NCBI GenBank assembly: GCA_022819585.1
Contig: JAJEGY010000006.1
Coordinates: forward strand, 47,340-111,339
DNA: 64,000 nt
DNA from: Dehalococcoidia bacterium
GTDB taxonomy: Bacteria; Chloroflexota; Dehalococcoidia; Lucifugimonadales; Lucifugimonadaceae
Reading direction: 5' to 3'
Positions 54,891 through 63,266 of the stretch are shown here, in pieces. Each line of letters starts with the position of its first letter. Position 1 is the first letter of the stretch. The notes beneath the pieces were generated by a model. That model worked only from the letters and a program-made list of their open reading frames with translations. It did not search any database and had not been told where the DNA came from. The translations under genes were made by a program, and so were the position numbers.

Positions 54891-55837
54891 CGGCTTCTGA
54901 GCCTCGGGTTAACTACCTCGTCGAGCGATCTGCCGACGAGGTAGAAGGCGGAACACAGGAGCGTGATGGACAGGCTCGCGGGGAATATGAGCCACCAGAA
55001 CTCGGTGACTTGCAGCAGGTATCCGGCGGATTCCGTGGTGTGGATCATCAATCCCCAACTCATGCGAACGTCGAGGAGTCCGAGGAAGCTGAGCACAGCT
55101 TCGGAGAATATGGCGCTGGTGACGGTGAACATCATGTAGAGGAACGACAGCGGGAGGAGGTTCGGCACGATGTGGACCAGGATGATGTGGAAATGTCCAC
55201 CGCCTGCACTCCGTGCAGCGTCGATGTACGGTTTTACGACCACGGAGAGTGCCTGTGATTTGAGGACCACGCCGGTTGCCCCGAAACCGGAAAGGATGCC
55301 GATGATCAATGCGAGTTCGAAATGTTCGACGCCGATGAGTGCGCTTAGGACGATGAGGACGCTTATCGCAGGCATCATGATCATGATGTCCGCGAGCCGC
55401 ATTAGGAGGGTGTCGACCCATCCACCGAAATATGCGGCGATTGCGCCGACGGCGGTACCGATTACGACGGTGACGGTCGCGGCGAGCAGTCCGAGTAGGA
55501 ACTCCGACCTTGCGCTGAACATCAGCTGGCTGAGGATGTCCCTGCCTAGAGGATCCGTACCGAGAAGGTGTTTCAAACTCGGTGGGGCGGGTTGCTGAGT
55601 CTCGTCGAATGCGTATCCGACCACGGGATCGTAAGTGCGAGGCTCCCAAACCGTGTTCATGAGGATCGGATGTGCGAGAGCCAGCAGGGCGTACAGGCCG
55701 ATGATCGCCAATCCGATGATCCCGATCCGAGTTCTGACGAATAGCTGCCAGTTCTCGCGAAGGGACTGCAATGCAAGTCTCAGACGGGCCCGCCATAGCG
55801 CGGTTGGGACGGCGTGTTGGGCATTGACCGCCGACAT
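54887..55837 (-). CDS. Peptide ABC permease (DppC-like)
   Basis: This 316-residue inner-membrane permease has an N-terminal helix near residues 37-58, the family segment HLLGTDPLGRDILSQLMFSARSE, five more helices and the EAA-type loop AARSAGGGHFHIILVHIVPN. It pairs with the DppB-like permease, whose stop it overlaps by one base. Confidence 0.93.
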   Translation of the reverse strand: MSAVNAQHAVPTALWRARLRLALQSLRENWQLFVRTRIGIIGLAIIGLYALLALAHPILMNTVWEPRTYDPVVGYAFDETQQPAPPSLKHLLGTDPLGRDILSQLMFSARSEFLLGLLAATVTVVIGTAVGAIAAYFGGWVDTLLMRLADIMIMMPAISVLIVLSALIGVEHFELALIIGILSGFGATGVVLKSQALSVVVKPYIDAARSAGGGHFHIILVHIVPNLLPLSFLYMMFTVTSAIFSEAVLSFLGLLDVRMSWGLMIHTTESAGYLLQVTEFWWLIFPASLSITLLCSAFYLVGRSLDEVVNPRLRSR

Positions 55838-56985
55838 CAGTATCGGATCCTCGGGTCGAGGTATGCGTATAGGACGTCTGCAACCAAGTGAGCCACAAGC
55901 ACGAATATGCCGACGAATACGAAAGCGCCGACCGCTAACGGCAGGTCTTCAGTCAACGTCGCCGACACCAGTGTCTGCCCCATTCCAGGCCAAGAGAAGA
56001 TCGATTCCGTGATGACTCCGCCATCCACCGCGAACGCGAGGCTGAAAATGAAGCTCGTAACCACCGGCAACAAGGCGTTGCGAGCCACGTGCTTGTCGCG
56101 CACCGCGCGTTCTGGCAAACCCTTGGCTCGGGCGGCCATGACGAAGTCTTCCCGCATAGTCTCCAACATGCTGTTGCGTGTTAGCAACATCGTTCCCGCA
56201 AAACTGATCAGCGTCAAGGTCACGACGGGCAGCACCATATGGCGCAAAATGTCCCAGGCAAAGACAACGGTGCCCGACGAAATCCAAACACCGGCGACCG
56301 CGAGAGACGCCAGAGCGATGCTCGCGATGCGAATGATTCGCGCGTTTCCCATCCTTCGCTGCCCAGTGATCACGAACACGGCGAACACGACGACCGACAC
56401 GACGAAGGCGGTCAAGATCATCTGATTAAAGACCGAGTTGGCGTCGATGGATGCGTCTCTCCAGAGCACTGGGTCGAGGAACTTGCCTATCGGCAGCCAA
56501 CCCGCTTTGAATGCGAACAGCCAGATCATCATCAGGCCGAACCAAGGCGTGAAGACGGTGTACAGCGTCACCCCGCCGACGGTGGATGTGTACTCGAACC
56601 ACCCGCCGCGTCGCCAAGCAAGGATCTTGCCAAGCGCGAATCCGAGATAGAACGAGAGGGCTGTGGCGGTCATAAAGAGGACAACGGTTCTGGGCAACCT
56701 CTCCATGATGACGTCGGCGACCGATCGAGGGTAGTGGCTGAACGAGATCCCGAAGTTGCCAGTGAAGGTGTTCTTGATGTGGACGAGGTATTGCTTCCAC
56801 AGGGGTTCATTCACGCCGAACAGGTCCTGCAGCCTTTCCCGAGTTTCGGGAGGGACATCGGGATTCAAGGCGTAGAAATTGCTGACGTCTCCCGGCTGTG
56901 CGTTGACGATGAAGAAAACCAGCGTTAGGAACACGAACAGAGTGACGAGGATTTGCGCCAATCTCTTCAGCAGGTATTTGGCCAT
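55837..56985 (-). CDS. Peptide ABC permease (DppB-like)
   Basis: This 382-residue permease begins MAKYLLKRLAQILVTLFVFL, as DppB proteins do. The periplasmic part is typical: NPDVPPETRERLQDLFG, then GNFGISF. A loop between helices (about residues 170-250) is longer than in the E. coli protein. The EAA-like region is MLETMREDFVMAARAKGLPE. It is downstream of the binding protein, from which a 100-base gap with a hairpin separates it. Confidence 0.93.
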   Translation of the reverse strand: MAKYLLKRLAQILVTLFVFLTLVFFIVNAQPGDVSNFYALNPDVPPETRERLQDLFGVNEPLWKQYLVHIKNTFTGNFGISFSHYPRSVADVIMERLPRTVVLFMTATALSFYLGFALGKILAWRRGGWFEYTSTVGGVTLYTVFTPWFGLMMIWLFAFKAGWLPIGKFLDPVLWRDASIDANSVFNQMILTAFVVSVVVFAVFVITGQRRMGNARIIRIASIALASLAVAGVWISSGTVVFAWDILRHMVLPVVTLTLISFAGTMLLTRNSMLETMREDFVMAARAKGLPERAVRDKHVARNALLPVVTSFIFSLAFAVDGGVITESIFSWPGMGQTLVSATLTEDLPLAVGAFVFVGIFVLVAHLVADVLYAYLDPRIRY

Positions 56986-57051
56986 CAGCCCGTCCTGGCG
57001 ATCATGCCGGATGCGCCCCTCTATTTTGGTGCTTGCCGTGTTGGGGCAACT

Positions 57052-57079
57052 CGCCCCCTCGGATCAAAACGAAGGGGCG
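57052..57079 (-). terminator. Intercistronic hairpin after the binding-protein gene
   Basis: On the minus strand CGCCCCTTCG pairs with CGAGGGGGCG across a short AT-rich loop, seven bases after the binding-protein stop. There is no proper T-run. It probably protects the upstream mRNA and lowers read-through into the permease genes rather than ending transcription fully. Confidence 0.5.
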
Positions 57080-57085
57080 GGTCTG

Positions 57086-59209
57086 TTACTTGATTACGAC
57101 TTCCTGCTGCATGCCGTTCTGTTGTTCCAGTCCACCAAGCACCGAGGTGTAAGGGAACTCGATTCTCGACGGCCGGTATGCATCCAGTTTCGGAGTAGTG
57201 AACAGCGGCACGTAAGGCAGGTCTTCGGCAAGGAACGCCTGAAGCTGGAACGCCTTTTCTCTCGCTCCTTCAATAGTCGTCTCCGAGAGGAGACCGAGAG
57301 ACAGGTCGTCGAACTGTCCATTCGCGTATCCGCCCCAGTTGTAACCGCCGCCGATTTCGGGTGAATGCCTGCTGTGGAAGAAATTCTCTAAGTAATCGGG
57401 GAAAATCGACAGGCCCCATCCGAGGATCCACATGTCAAGGTCTTCGGCGACATTGTCGCTGAAGAGTTCGTCGACGATGACGTTGAATCCGGTAAGCTGC
57501 GCTCGCACTGGTATGCCGACGTCGGTGAGCCAGCGTTCGACCCAGATGGCGAACGTGGACCGCATGGGATCGTAACCAGCGCTGGGAGCTAGGAGCGTCA
57601 TCTCAGGTACAGGCGATCCGTCGGGCATTTTGAGTCCTTTGCCCTGCTTGGCGATGAAGGCGCCGTCCTCGCTGACCTCAGGTTCCTCCTCGTAGGTGAA
57701 TCCGGCGTTTTTGAGGAGTTCAACGGCCTGGGCAATCCGCTCTCCCCTGCTGAGGTCTTTGCCGAACTTCGGGACATCGGCGTTGTGCCAAAACTCGTTG
57801 CCTTCGGGAACCATGGCATAAACCGGGATCGCGGCGTCTTGCAAGACGGTTCTGGCGACAAACTCCTTGTCGATGACCGTGGCGACGGCTTGTCTGAATT
57901 CCGGGATGTCCATCGGCGGTTTTCGTACGTTGAAACCGAGGTATCGGACGCCGTTGTTGGAGTTCGCGGCGATTTGCAGGTCAGGAGTGTTCCTAACGCG
58001 GTCAAGGAAACCTTTTTCCAATCCGAGAGGATTGAAAACGTAGTCGATGTCACCATTGGTCAGAGCAAGGATCGCGGCGTCCTGGTTGCCGTAGATGCTG
58101 AACAGTTCCGATTCGACATGGGGTCCGACCTCGTATTCAAGAACCTTATCCCCCTCTGCCTCACCGAAATACGTCGCCGAGTGTCCGGTGCGGTCGTTGG
58201 ATTGCGAGTACGCGCCGTTAGCGTACATGGTGACCACGGTGCCTTGGTCAAAGAAGTTGGGATCGGTGTTGTTTTCGAAGAAAGCGCCGGGTTCCCACTT
58301 GCTGAACACGAAGCCGCCGAGGGTCGGTTCACCGTCGGGGACGTGTGCGAATAGCGCTTCCTGTTGCTGCTCGACCTCGCCTGCCTTCTTAACTTCTTCG
58401 ATGACCGGCGCCCAGTAGTGCTCGGCGAGGACGGGCATGAATCCTAGACCGAACTGCCACACGCTCAATCCCGGTGTTTGCGGATTGCCTTCGGCGTCGG
58501 TGGTCTTGAAGAAGACCTTCAGCGTGTGGGTGTCGACAGCTTCCACCCGGTCGAGGAACACGGGATCGACTGCCTGCGCCCAGTTTGAGGAGAGCTGCAA
58601 ATCAAGCACGGTGTTCACGGTGAATACGAAGTCGCCGGCGTCCAACTCATGGCCGTCGCTCCACACGACGCCGGTCTGGAGCGGTACTTCGGCGGTCCAG
58701 AACTCGCTGTCGCCGACGGTCTCTTTTACGAGATCGGTTGGAAAGTCGGCGGCGAGACTTGGGATCCAATCGAAGCGCTGGTCGGAGTAGCCGTACAACG
58801 ATCCCGAGTGGCCGTCGAGAACGTATTGCGTCCACACGGAACCCGCTGGTCCACCGTAGTAGTTCCAGAAATTCCTAGAGATCGGTTCCTCGAAGATTCC
58901 CATCTGGTAGATCGGCGGCCCTGCAGAGACCTCAGGCTCGGGGGTCGGCTCGACGATCTTCTCCACCTCAACGATCTTTTCTACCTCAACTACCTTCTCA
59001 ATGGGCACCTCCACCTCGACTTCTACCTCTTTGATCACCTCCTTCTCAACCTCCACCTCCTTGATGACCTCTTTCTCAACCTCTACCTCTTTGATCACCT
59101 CTACCGGCACTTCTTTGATGATGGTGACCGGCTCCGCTTCCCCTTGGCAAGCAACGAGCGCTATGGCAACCAATGCGACCGAAACGATAATCAAATATCT
59201 CGTCATCAT
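57086..59209 (-). CDS. Peptide-binding lipoprotein of the ABC importer
   Basis: This 707-residue family 5 solute-binding protein starts at ATG 59209 with GGAGG five bases upstream. The signal peptide ends in lipobox LVACQG. A linker of about 55 residues is built of KEVEVEKEVIKEVEVE-like repeats before PEPEV and the globular domain (GAYSQSNDRTG, VRYLGFNVRKPP, NWGGYANGQFDDL). The charged repeat linker is a style I associate with Chloroflexota lipoproteins. It captures peptides for the permeases that follow. Confidence 0.92.
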   Translation of the reverse strand: MMTRYLIIVSVALVAIALVACQGEAEPVTIIKEVPVEVIKEVEVEKEVIKEVEVEKEVIKEVEVEVEVPIEKVVEVEKIVEVEKIVEPTPEPEVSAGPPIYQMGIFEEPISRNFWNYYGGPAGSVWTQYVLDGHSGSLYGYSDQRFDWIPSLAADFPTDLVKETVGDSEFWTAEVPLQTGVVWSDGHELDAGDFVFTVNTVLDLQLSSNWAQAVDPVFLDRVEAVDTHTLKVFFKTTDAEGNPQTPGLSVWQFGLGFMPVLAEHYWAPVIEEVKKAGEVEQQQEALFAHVPDGEPTLGGFVFSKWEPGAFFENNTDPNFFDQGTVVTMYANGAYSQSNDRTGHSATYFGEAEGDKVLEYEVGPHVESELFSIYGNQDAAILALTNGDIDYVFNPLGLEKGFLDRVRNTPDLQIAANSNNGVRYLGFNVRKPPMDIPEFRQAVATVIDKEFVARTVLQDAAIPVYAMVPEGNEFWHNADVPKFGKDLSRGERIAQAVELLKNAGFTYEEEPEVSEDGAFIAKQGKGLKMPDGSPVPEMTLLAPSAGYDPMRSTFAIWVERWLTDVGIPVRAQLTGFNVIVDELFSDNVAEDLDMWILGWGLSIFPDYLENFFHSRHSPEIGGGYNWGGYANGQFDDLSLGLLSETTIEGAREKAFQLQAFLAEDLPYVPLFTTPKLDAYRPSRIEFPYTSVLGGLEQQNGMQQEVVIK
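58955..59115 (-). repeat. In-gene tandem repeat encoding the KEVEVE linker
   Basis: Within the binding-protein gene, repeats related to GAGGTAGAGGTTGAGAAAGA and GTGATCAAAGAGGTG occur about five times with small changes. They encode alternating Lys-Glu-Val units. The repeat number could vary between strains. Confidence 0.7.
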
Positions 59210-59423
59210 CGAAACCTCCATGGGCCCGTATCCTCGCATCAGAGTGACGGTCTATTTACATCTAATAGGAGTCTATACTCACGCTACAGCAAATCAGATC
59301 CCTGCGACGAACACACATTTCGCCGCTGAATTTACCCTTCTGTTGAGAAACTTGCTGATGTTCTGACCGCCAAAATCCCGGCGCGATAATGTCTTGCCAC
59401 ACCCTATCGTTGAGCACTTCACC

Positions 59424-60983
59424 ATGTCCCTGACCAACAGCAACCAAATCAAAGTCATCATCGTCGGCGCTGGCCACAACGGACTAGTCGCCGCCGGATA
59501 CCTCGCTCGCGCCGGACTCAACGTCCAGGTCCTCGAACGCAGAGACGTCGTTGGTGGCGCAGTCGTCACTGAGGAGTGGTTCCCCGGATTCCACATCTCT
59601 ACCTGCTCATACGTCTGCCACATCCTCCAGAAAAAGGTCATCGACGACCTCGAACTCCGACAATACGGCTTCCACGTCTATCCCATCGACCCCTCACGCG
59701 TCCACCCCTACCCTAACGGCAACGCCGTAACCTTCTGGCACGACGACGCCCACACCGTCGAGCAGCTCCGCGACCAATACCCCGAAGACGCCGACGCATG
59801 GTTCGCATGGGCCGACTTCTGGCACAGCGCCGTACGCATCCTCAGCGACTACTACCTCGGCCCGCCTCCCTCCCTCGCCGAACTCACCGACCGATTCCGA
59901 CAGGAAGGCGAAGAGGAACTCCTCGAAACCCTCCTCACCGTACCCCTGAAAGACCTCATAAAACGCTACTTCGTCTCCGACGAGGTAAGAGCCGCCGTCA
60001 GCACCGGCGCAATGGACATGGGCGACATCAGCGCGCCCGGCAGCGCATACATCGCCGCCCTCTACCGCTTTAGCGCATTCCGCGAAGACACCGAAAACTA
60101 CGGCATCGTACGCGGCGGCATGGGCGGCATCACCCAGTCTCTCGCACGATCCGCCAAGGCTTCAGGTGCCAAAATCCAAACCAGCACCGAGGTCAACCGC
60201 ATCCTCGCACAAAACGGAAAAACCACCGGCGTCGAACTCAAAAACGGCGAAACAATCGACGCCGACATCGTAATCTCAAACGCCGACCCCAAGCGCACAT
60301 ACCTCACACTCCTGGACGAATCATCCCTAGACACCGACTTCCTAAACGAAGTCAAATCCCTAAAAACCCAAGCCGCATCCGCCAAATTCCTCTGCGCCGT
60401 CAAGGAACTCCCCGACTTCTCACGTCACCTCGGACCCAACTTCGATCCCAAGCACTTGGCAATGATCACCATCTGCCCATCTGTCGACCAGAGCGAGATG
60501 GCATGGAACGACTGCAAGAACGGAATAGTCACTAAAACCCCCATCATGCAGTTGCAGATCCCCTCGGTCTACGACGATTCGGTCGCACCCGAAGGCCACC
60601 ACGTCCTATCCCTCTGGATCTACTTCCTACCGCCACACGTCAAAGACTCCTCATGGTCAGATGTGCGCCAAGAATACGGTGAGTGGCTCATCGACTACGT
60701 AACCTCATACGCCCCAAACTTCCGAGACTCCATCATCGACTGGACGCTCCTAACACCCGAGGACATCGAAGACCGCATCGGACTCACCGACGGCAACATC
60801 CGGCACCTAGACATGATCCCCCAGCAGATGATGTCCCGCCGACCTCTTCCCGGATGGTCCGACTACCGCTCACCCATCGCCGGCCTATACCTCTGCGGTG
60901 CAGGAACCCATCCCGGCGGCGAAGTAACAGGCGCTCCCGGACACAACGCAGCCCACGTCATCCTAGAAGACCTCGGCCCATAA
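59424..60983 (+). CDS. Phytoene desaturase-like FAD oxidoreductase
   Basis: This 519-residue flavin amine oxidase/phytoene dehydrogenase-type protein has the dinucleotide fold VIIVGAGHNGLVAAGYLARAG, the second FAD block VLERRDVVGGA, and the C-terminal GAGTHPGGEVTGAPGHNAA. It most resembles PYROXD2-like members, whose substrates are not known. I start at ATG 59424, ten codons after the track start. It is divergent from the peptide transporter, separated by 214 bases that hold both promoters (I see a GATAAT near 59386 but no clear -35), and 10 bases precede the next gene. Confidence 0.9.
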   Translation: MSLTNSNQIKVIIVGAGHNGLVAAGYLARAGLNVQVLERRDVVGGAVVTEEWFPGFHISTCSYVCHILQKKVIDDLELRQYGFHVYPIDPSRVHPYPNGNAVTFWHDDAHTVEQLRDQYPEDADAWFAWADFWHSAVRILSDYYLGPPPSLAELTDRFRQEGEEELLETLLTVPLKDLIKRYFVSDEVRAAVSTGAMDMGDISAPGSAYIAALYRFSAFREDTENYGIVRGGMGGITQSLARSAKASGAKIQTSTEVNRILAQNGKTTGVELKNGETIDADIVISNADPKRTYLTLLDESSLDTDFLNEVKSLKTQAASAKFLCAVKELPDFSRHLGPNFDPKHLAMITICPSVDQSEMAWNDCKNGIVTKTPIMQLQIPSVYDDSVAPEGHHVLSLWIYFLPPHVKDSSWSDVRQEYGEWLIDYVTSYAPNFRDSIIDWTLLTPEDIEDRIGLTDGNIRHLDMIPQQMMSRRPLPGWSDYRSPIAGLYLCGAGTHPGGEVTGAPGHNAAHVILEDLGP

Positions 60984-60993
60984 CACCCGCTGC

Positions 60994-62730
60994 ATGAACA
61001 CCCGCTCCATTTGGCGACCTGACAAGGACGAGGTCATCGTCGAAAACGGCGCCGTCGCTACCGCTCACCCAATCGCAGCACAAGTCGGCGTCGACATCCT
61101 CAAAAGCGGAGGAAACGCCGTAGACGCCGCCATCGCTACCGGTTTCTGCCTCAACGTCGTCGAGCCATCAAGCTCCTGCATCGCCGGCCACGGTCAGATG
61201 ATCGTCCACATGGCAGCCGAGCGCCGCAACGTCGCCATCGAATACGGACATCGCGCGCCAAAGGCCGCAACCGCCGACATGTTCAAGATCACCGGACAAG
61301 CGGTCACCGGAAACGGCATCTATCAGGTCGAAGACAACGCCAACGCCGTCGGACACCGCGCAGTGGGTGTCCCCGGAGTCACCGCCGGCATGTGCCGCGC
61401 TCACGAGCTATTCGGCACTCTACCTCTCGAACAACTCCTCGAACCCGCCGTCCACTACGCCAGAGAAGGCTTCGACGCAGACTCGACCACAACCCTCGGC
61501 ATCGCCAACAACATGCCCAACTTCAGCCGCTACGGAGAAGCGGCAAACATCTTCCTGAATAACGGCTTTCCTCCTCCTCCCGGCACCAAAATCTTTCAGC
61601 GAGACCTCGCAGACACCCTCGAACGCATCGGTAGAGAAGGCAAAGACGCTCTACATCGCGGCGAGATTGCGGCAGCCATCGACGAGGAGATGAAACAAAA
61701 CGACGGTATCCTGACCGCCCAAGACCTCGCCGATTATGAACCCCTGGTCCTGGCTCCTGCTGAAACCTCCTACAGAGGTCATCGAATCCTAAGCTGTCCC
61801 GTACCCGCCGGCACCGTCACAACCCTTCAAATCCTCAACATCCTCGAAAACTTCGATCTTCCAAACCTCACACACGCCTCGCCAGAGCATCTCCACCTCT
61901 ACATCGAGGCAGCACGCCACGCATTCGCCGACCGTTACAGCTACGTAGGCGACCCCGACTTCGGTCCAGTGCCGACCAGCGGGATCCTGTCGAAGAACTA
62001 CGCACGGCTGCTGGCAGATGCCATCGATCCTATGACAGCGAAACTCGAAGACGAGCGCGAAATCCAACCATGGGTCGCATACGCCGACTCCCCGCTCCAC
62101 GACCCGTGGCCTCACGACTCGCAACCATCGCCCGAACACACCCTCCCCGCTTCGCCACCCAGCGACGGCGACTGCACAACCCACTTCAGCATCATCGATC
62201 GCGACCGAAACATGGTCGCCTGCACCCAGACCGCCGTCGGAGGATTCGGCTCCTCCGTCATCGTTCCTGGCACCGGAGTTCTGCTGACCAACTGCATGGT
62301 CGTCTTCAACCCGATGCCCGGAACCGCAAACTCCATCCAGGGATACAAACGCGGCCTCAACAACATGTCCCCTGTCCTTGTCCTCAAAAACGACGAACCA
62401 TTCCTCACCGTCGGCGCACCCGGCGGACGCAGAATCATCTGCCGCATCGCACACATCATCTCCAACATCATCGACTTCGGCATGTCTATGCAGAACGCCA
62501 TCACCGCCCCCTCAGTCGACGCCGCAGAACGCGAAACCTTCATCGACCACCGTATCGATCCCGAAACCATCGAAACCCTCACAAGCATCGGCCATAACAC
62601 CAAAACCGTCCCCGAACCCGCCACCGGCGGAGCATTCTCCCGCCCCCGAGGCATCCTAATAAACCCCCAAACCAACAACCTACACGCAGGCGTCCATCCC
62701 TTCGGCCCAGACCAAGCCCAAGGCTACTAA
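60994..62730 (+). CDS. ggt: Gamma-glutamyltransferase
   Basis: This 578-residue Ntn-hydrolase cleaves gamma-glutamyl bonds of glutathione and related peptides. The N-terminal GGNAVDAAIATGFCLNVVEP is typical. The autoprocessing site is the Thr in DCTTHFSIIDRD near residue 390, and GFGSSVIVPGTGVLLTNCM and GAPGGRRIICRI follow. No signal peptide is obvious, so it may be cytoplasmic, unlike the E. coli enzyme. It is coupled to the FAD oxidoreductase and lies beside a peptide importer. Confidence 0.93.
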   Translation: MNTRSIWRPDKDEVIVENGAVATAHPIAAQVGVDILKSGGNAVDAAIATGFCLNVVEPSSSCIAGHGQMIVHMAAERRNVAIEYGHRAPKAATADMFKITGQAVTGNGIYQVEDNANAVGHRAVGVPGVTAGMCRAHELFGTLPLEQLLEPAVHYAREGFDADSTTTLGIANNMPNFSRYGEAANIFLNNGFPPPPGTKIFQRDLADTLERIGREGKDALHRGEIAAAIDEEMKQNDGILTAQDLADYEPLVLAPAETSYRGHRILSCPVPAGTVTTLQILNILENFDLPNLTHASPEHLHLYIEAARHAFADRYSYVGDPDFGPVPTSGILSKNYARLLADAIDPMTAKLEDEREIQPWVAYADSPLHDPWPHDSQPSPEHTLPASPPSDGDCTTHFSIIDRDRNMVACTQTAVGGFGSSVIVPGTGVLLTNCMVVFNPMPGTANSIQGYKRGLNNMSPVLVLKNDEPFLTVGAPGGRRIICRIAHIISNIIDFGMSMQNAITAPSVDAAERETFIDHRIDPETIETLTSIGHNTKTVPEPATGGAFSRPRGILINPQTNNLHAGVHPFGPDQAQGY

Positions 62731-63014
62731 CCTCCACCCCTTCCTTCAGGAGAGGGCAGGGACAGGCAACCCCGTAGGGCAGATTTCAAACAACCTGCTC
62801 TGCAAGCGAAGGGGGCAACCCATTTTCCACCCCCTCCTTCAGGAGGGGGCAGGGGGAGGCAACCCGTAGGACCCATTCGTGAACGACACAGGAGAGATGG
62901 AATCGTAGGGGTCGCTCGAGAACGACACGGGAAAGGTGAAATCGTAGGGGCCGTTCGTGAACGGCCCGGGGCGGGGCTGCGAAGGAAGCGAAGCGAACCT
63001 TCGCAGAGTGACGG
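62731..63014. repeat. Cluster of REP-type and related repeats
   Basis: This gene-free stretch holds a 30-base unit seen twice (CCTTCAGGAGRGGGCAGGG at about 62742 and 62840) and two decayed copies of GTAGGGRCCNTTCGTGAACG (about 62870 and 62910). One full REP unit lies at 62944-63006 with the GGGCCGTTC and CTGCGAAGG hairpins. The full unit matches those beside the RAYT gene. Confidence 0.75.
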
Positions 63015-63088
63015 ACTCCCTCAAAAACCACCACTCCTCCCACACCCCCCAAACCTCAACTAAAACTCCCAACGACTACGCACGTTCC

Positions 63089-63126
63089 CCCTCTCCCGCT
63101 GGGCGGGAGAGGGCCAGGGTGAGGGC
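63089..63126. repeat. CCCTCTCCCGC hairpin repeat, copy 1
   Basis: A perfect 11-bp inverted repeat CCCTCTCCCGC/GCGGGAGAGGG with TGG loop is followed by CCAGGGTGAGGGCG. The same unit recurs at 63718, differing mainly in the loop. I recall this sequence as a widespread bacterial extragenic repeat. Confidence 0.8.
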
Positions 63127-63233
63127 GAGGGGAAGAGCGGGGCCAGACGAACTCCCCCAGCGCAAAATCCCAAACAACCAGAACAAAATCCCAATAATCC
63201 CCCGATCCCAGAAATCCCAGTTCAGACAACAAC

Positions 63234-63264
63234 TTGACAACACCAACATACGTATTAATATAGA
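63234..63264 (+). promoter_or_regulatory. Sigma-70-type promoter in front of structured RNA B
   Basis: TTGACA lies at 63234-63239. A -10-like TATAGA follows at 63259 (19-base spacing) or AATATA at 63257 (17). The spacer carries TACGTA (63249-63254), as in the promoter at 87. A/C-rich sequence lies upstream. No protein gene follows. Confidence 0.55.
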
Positions 63265-63266
63265 TA

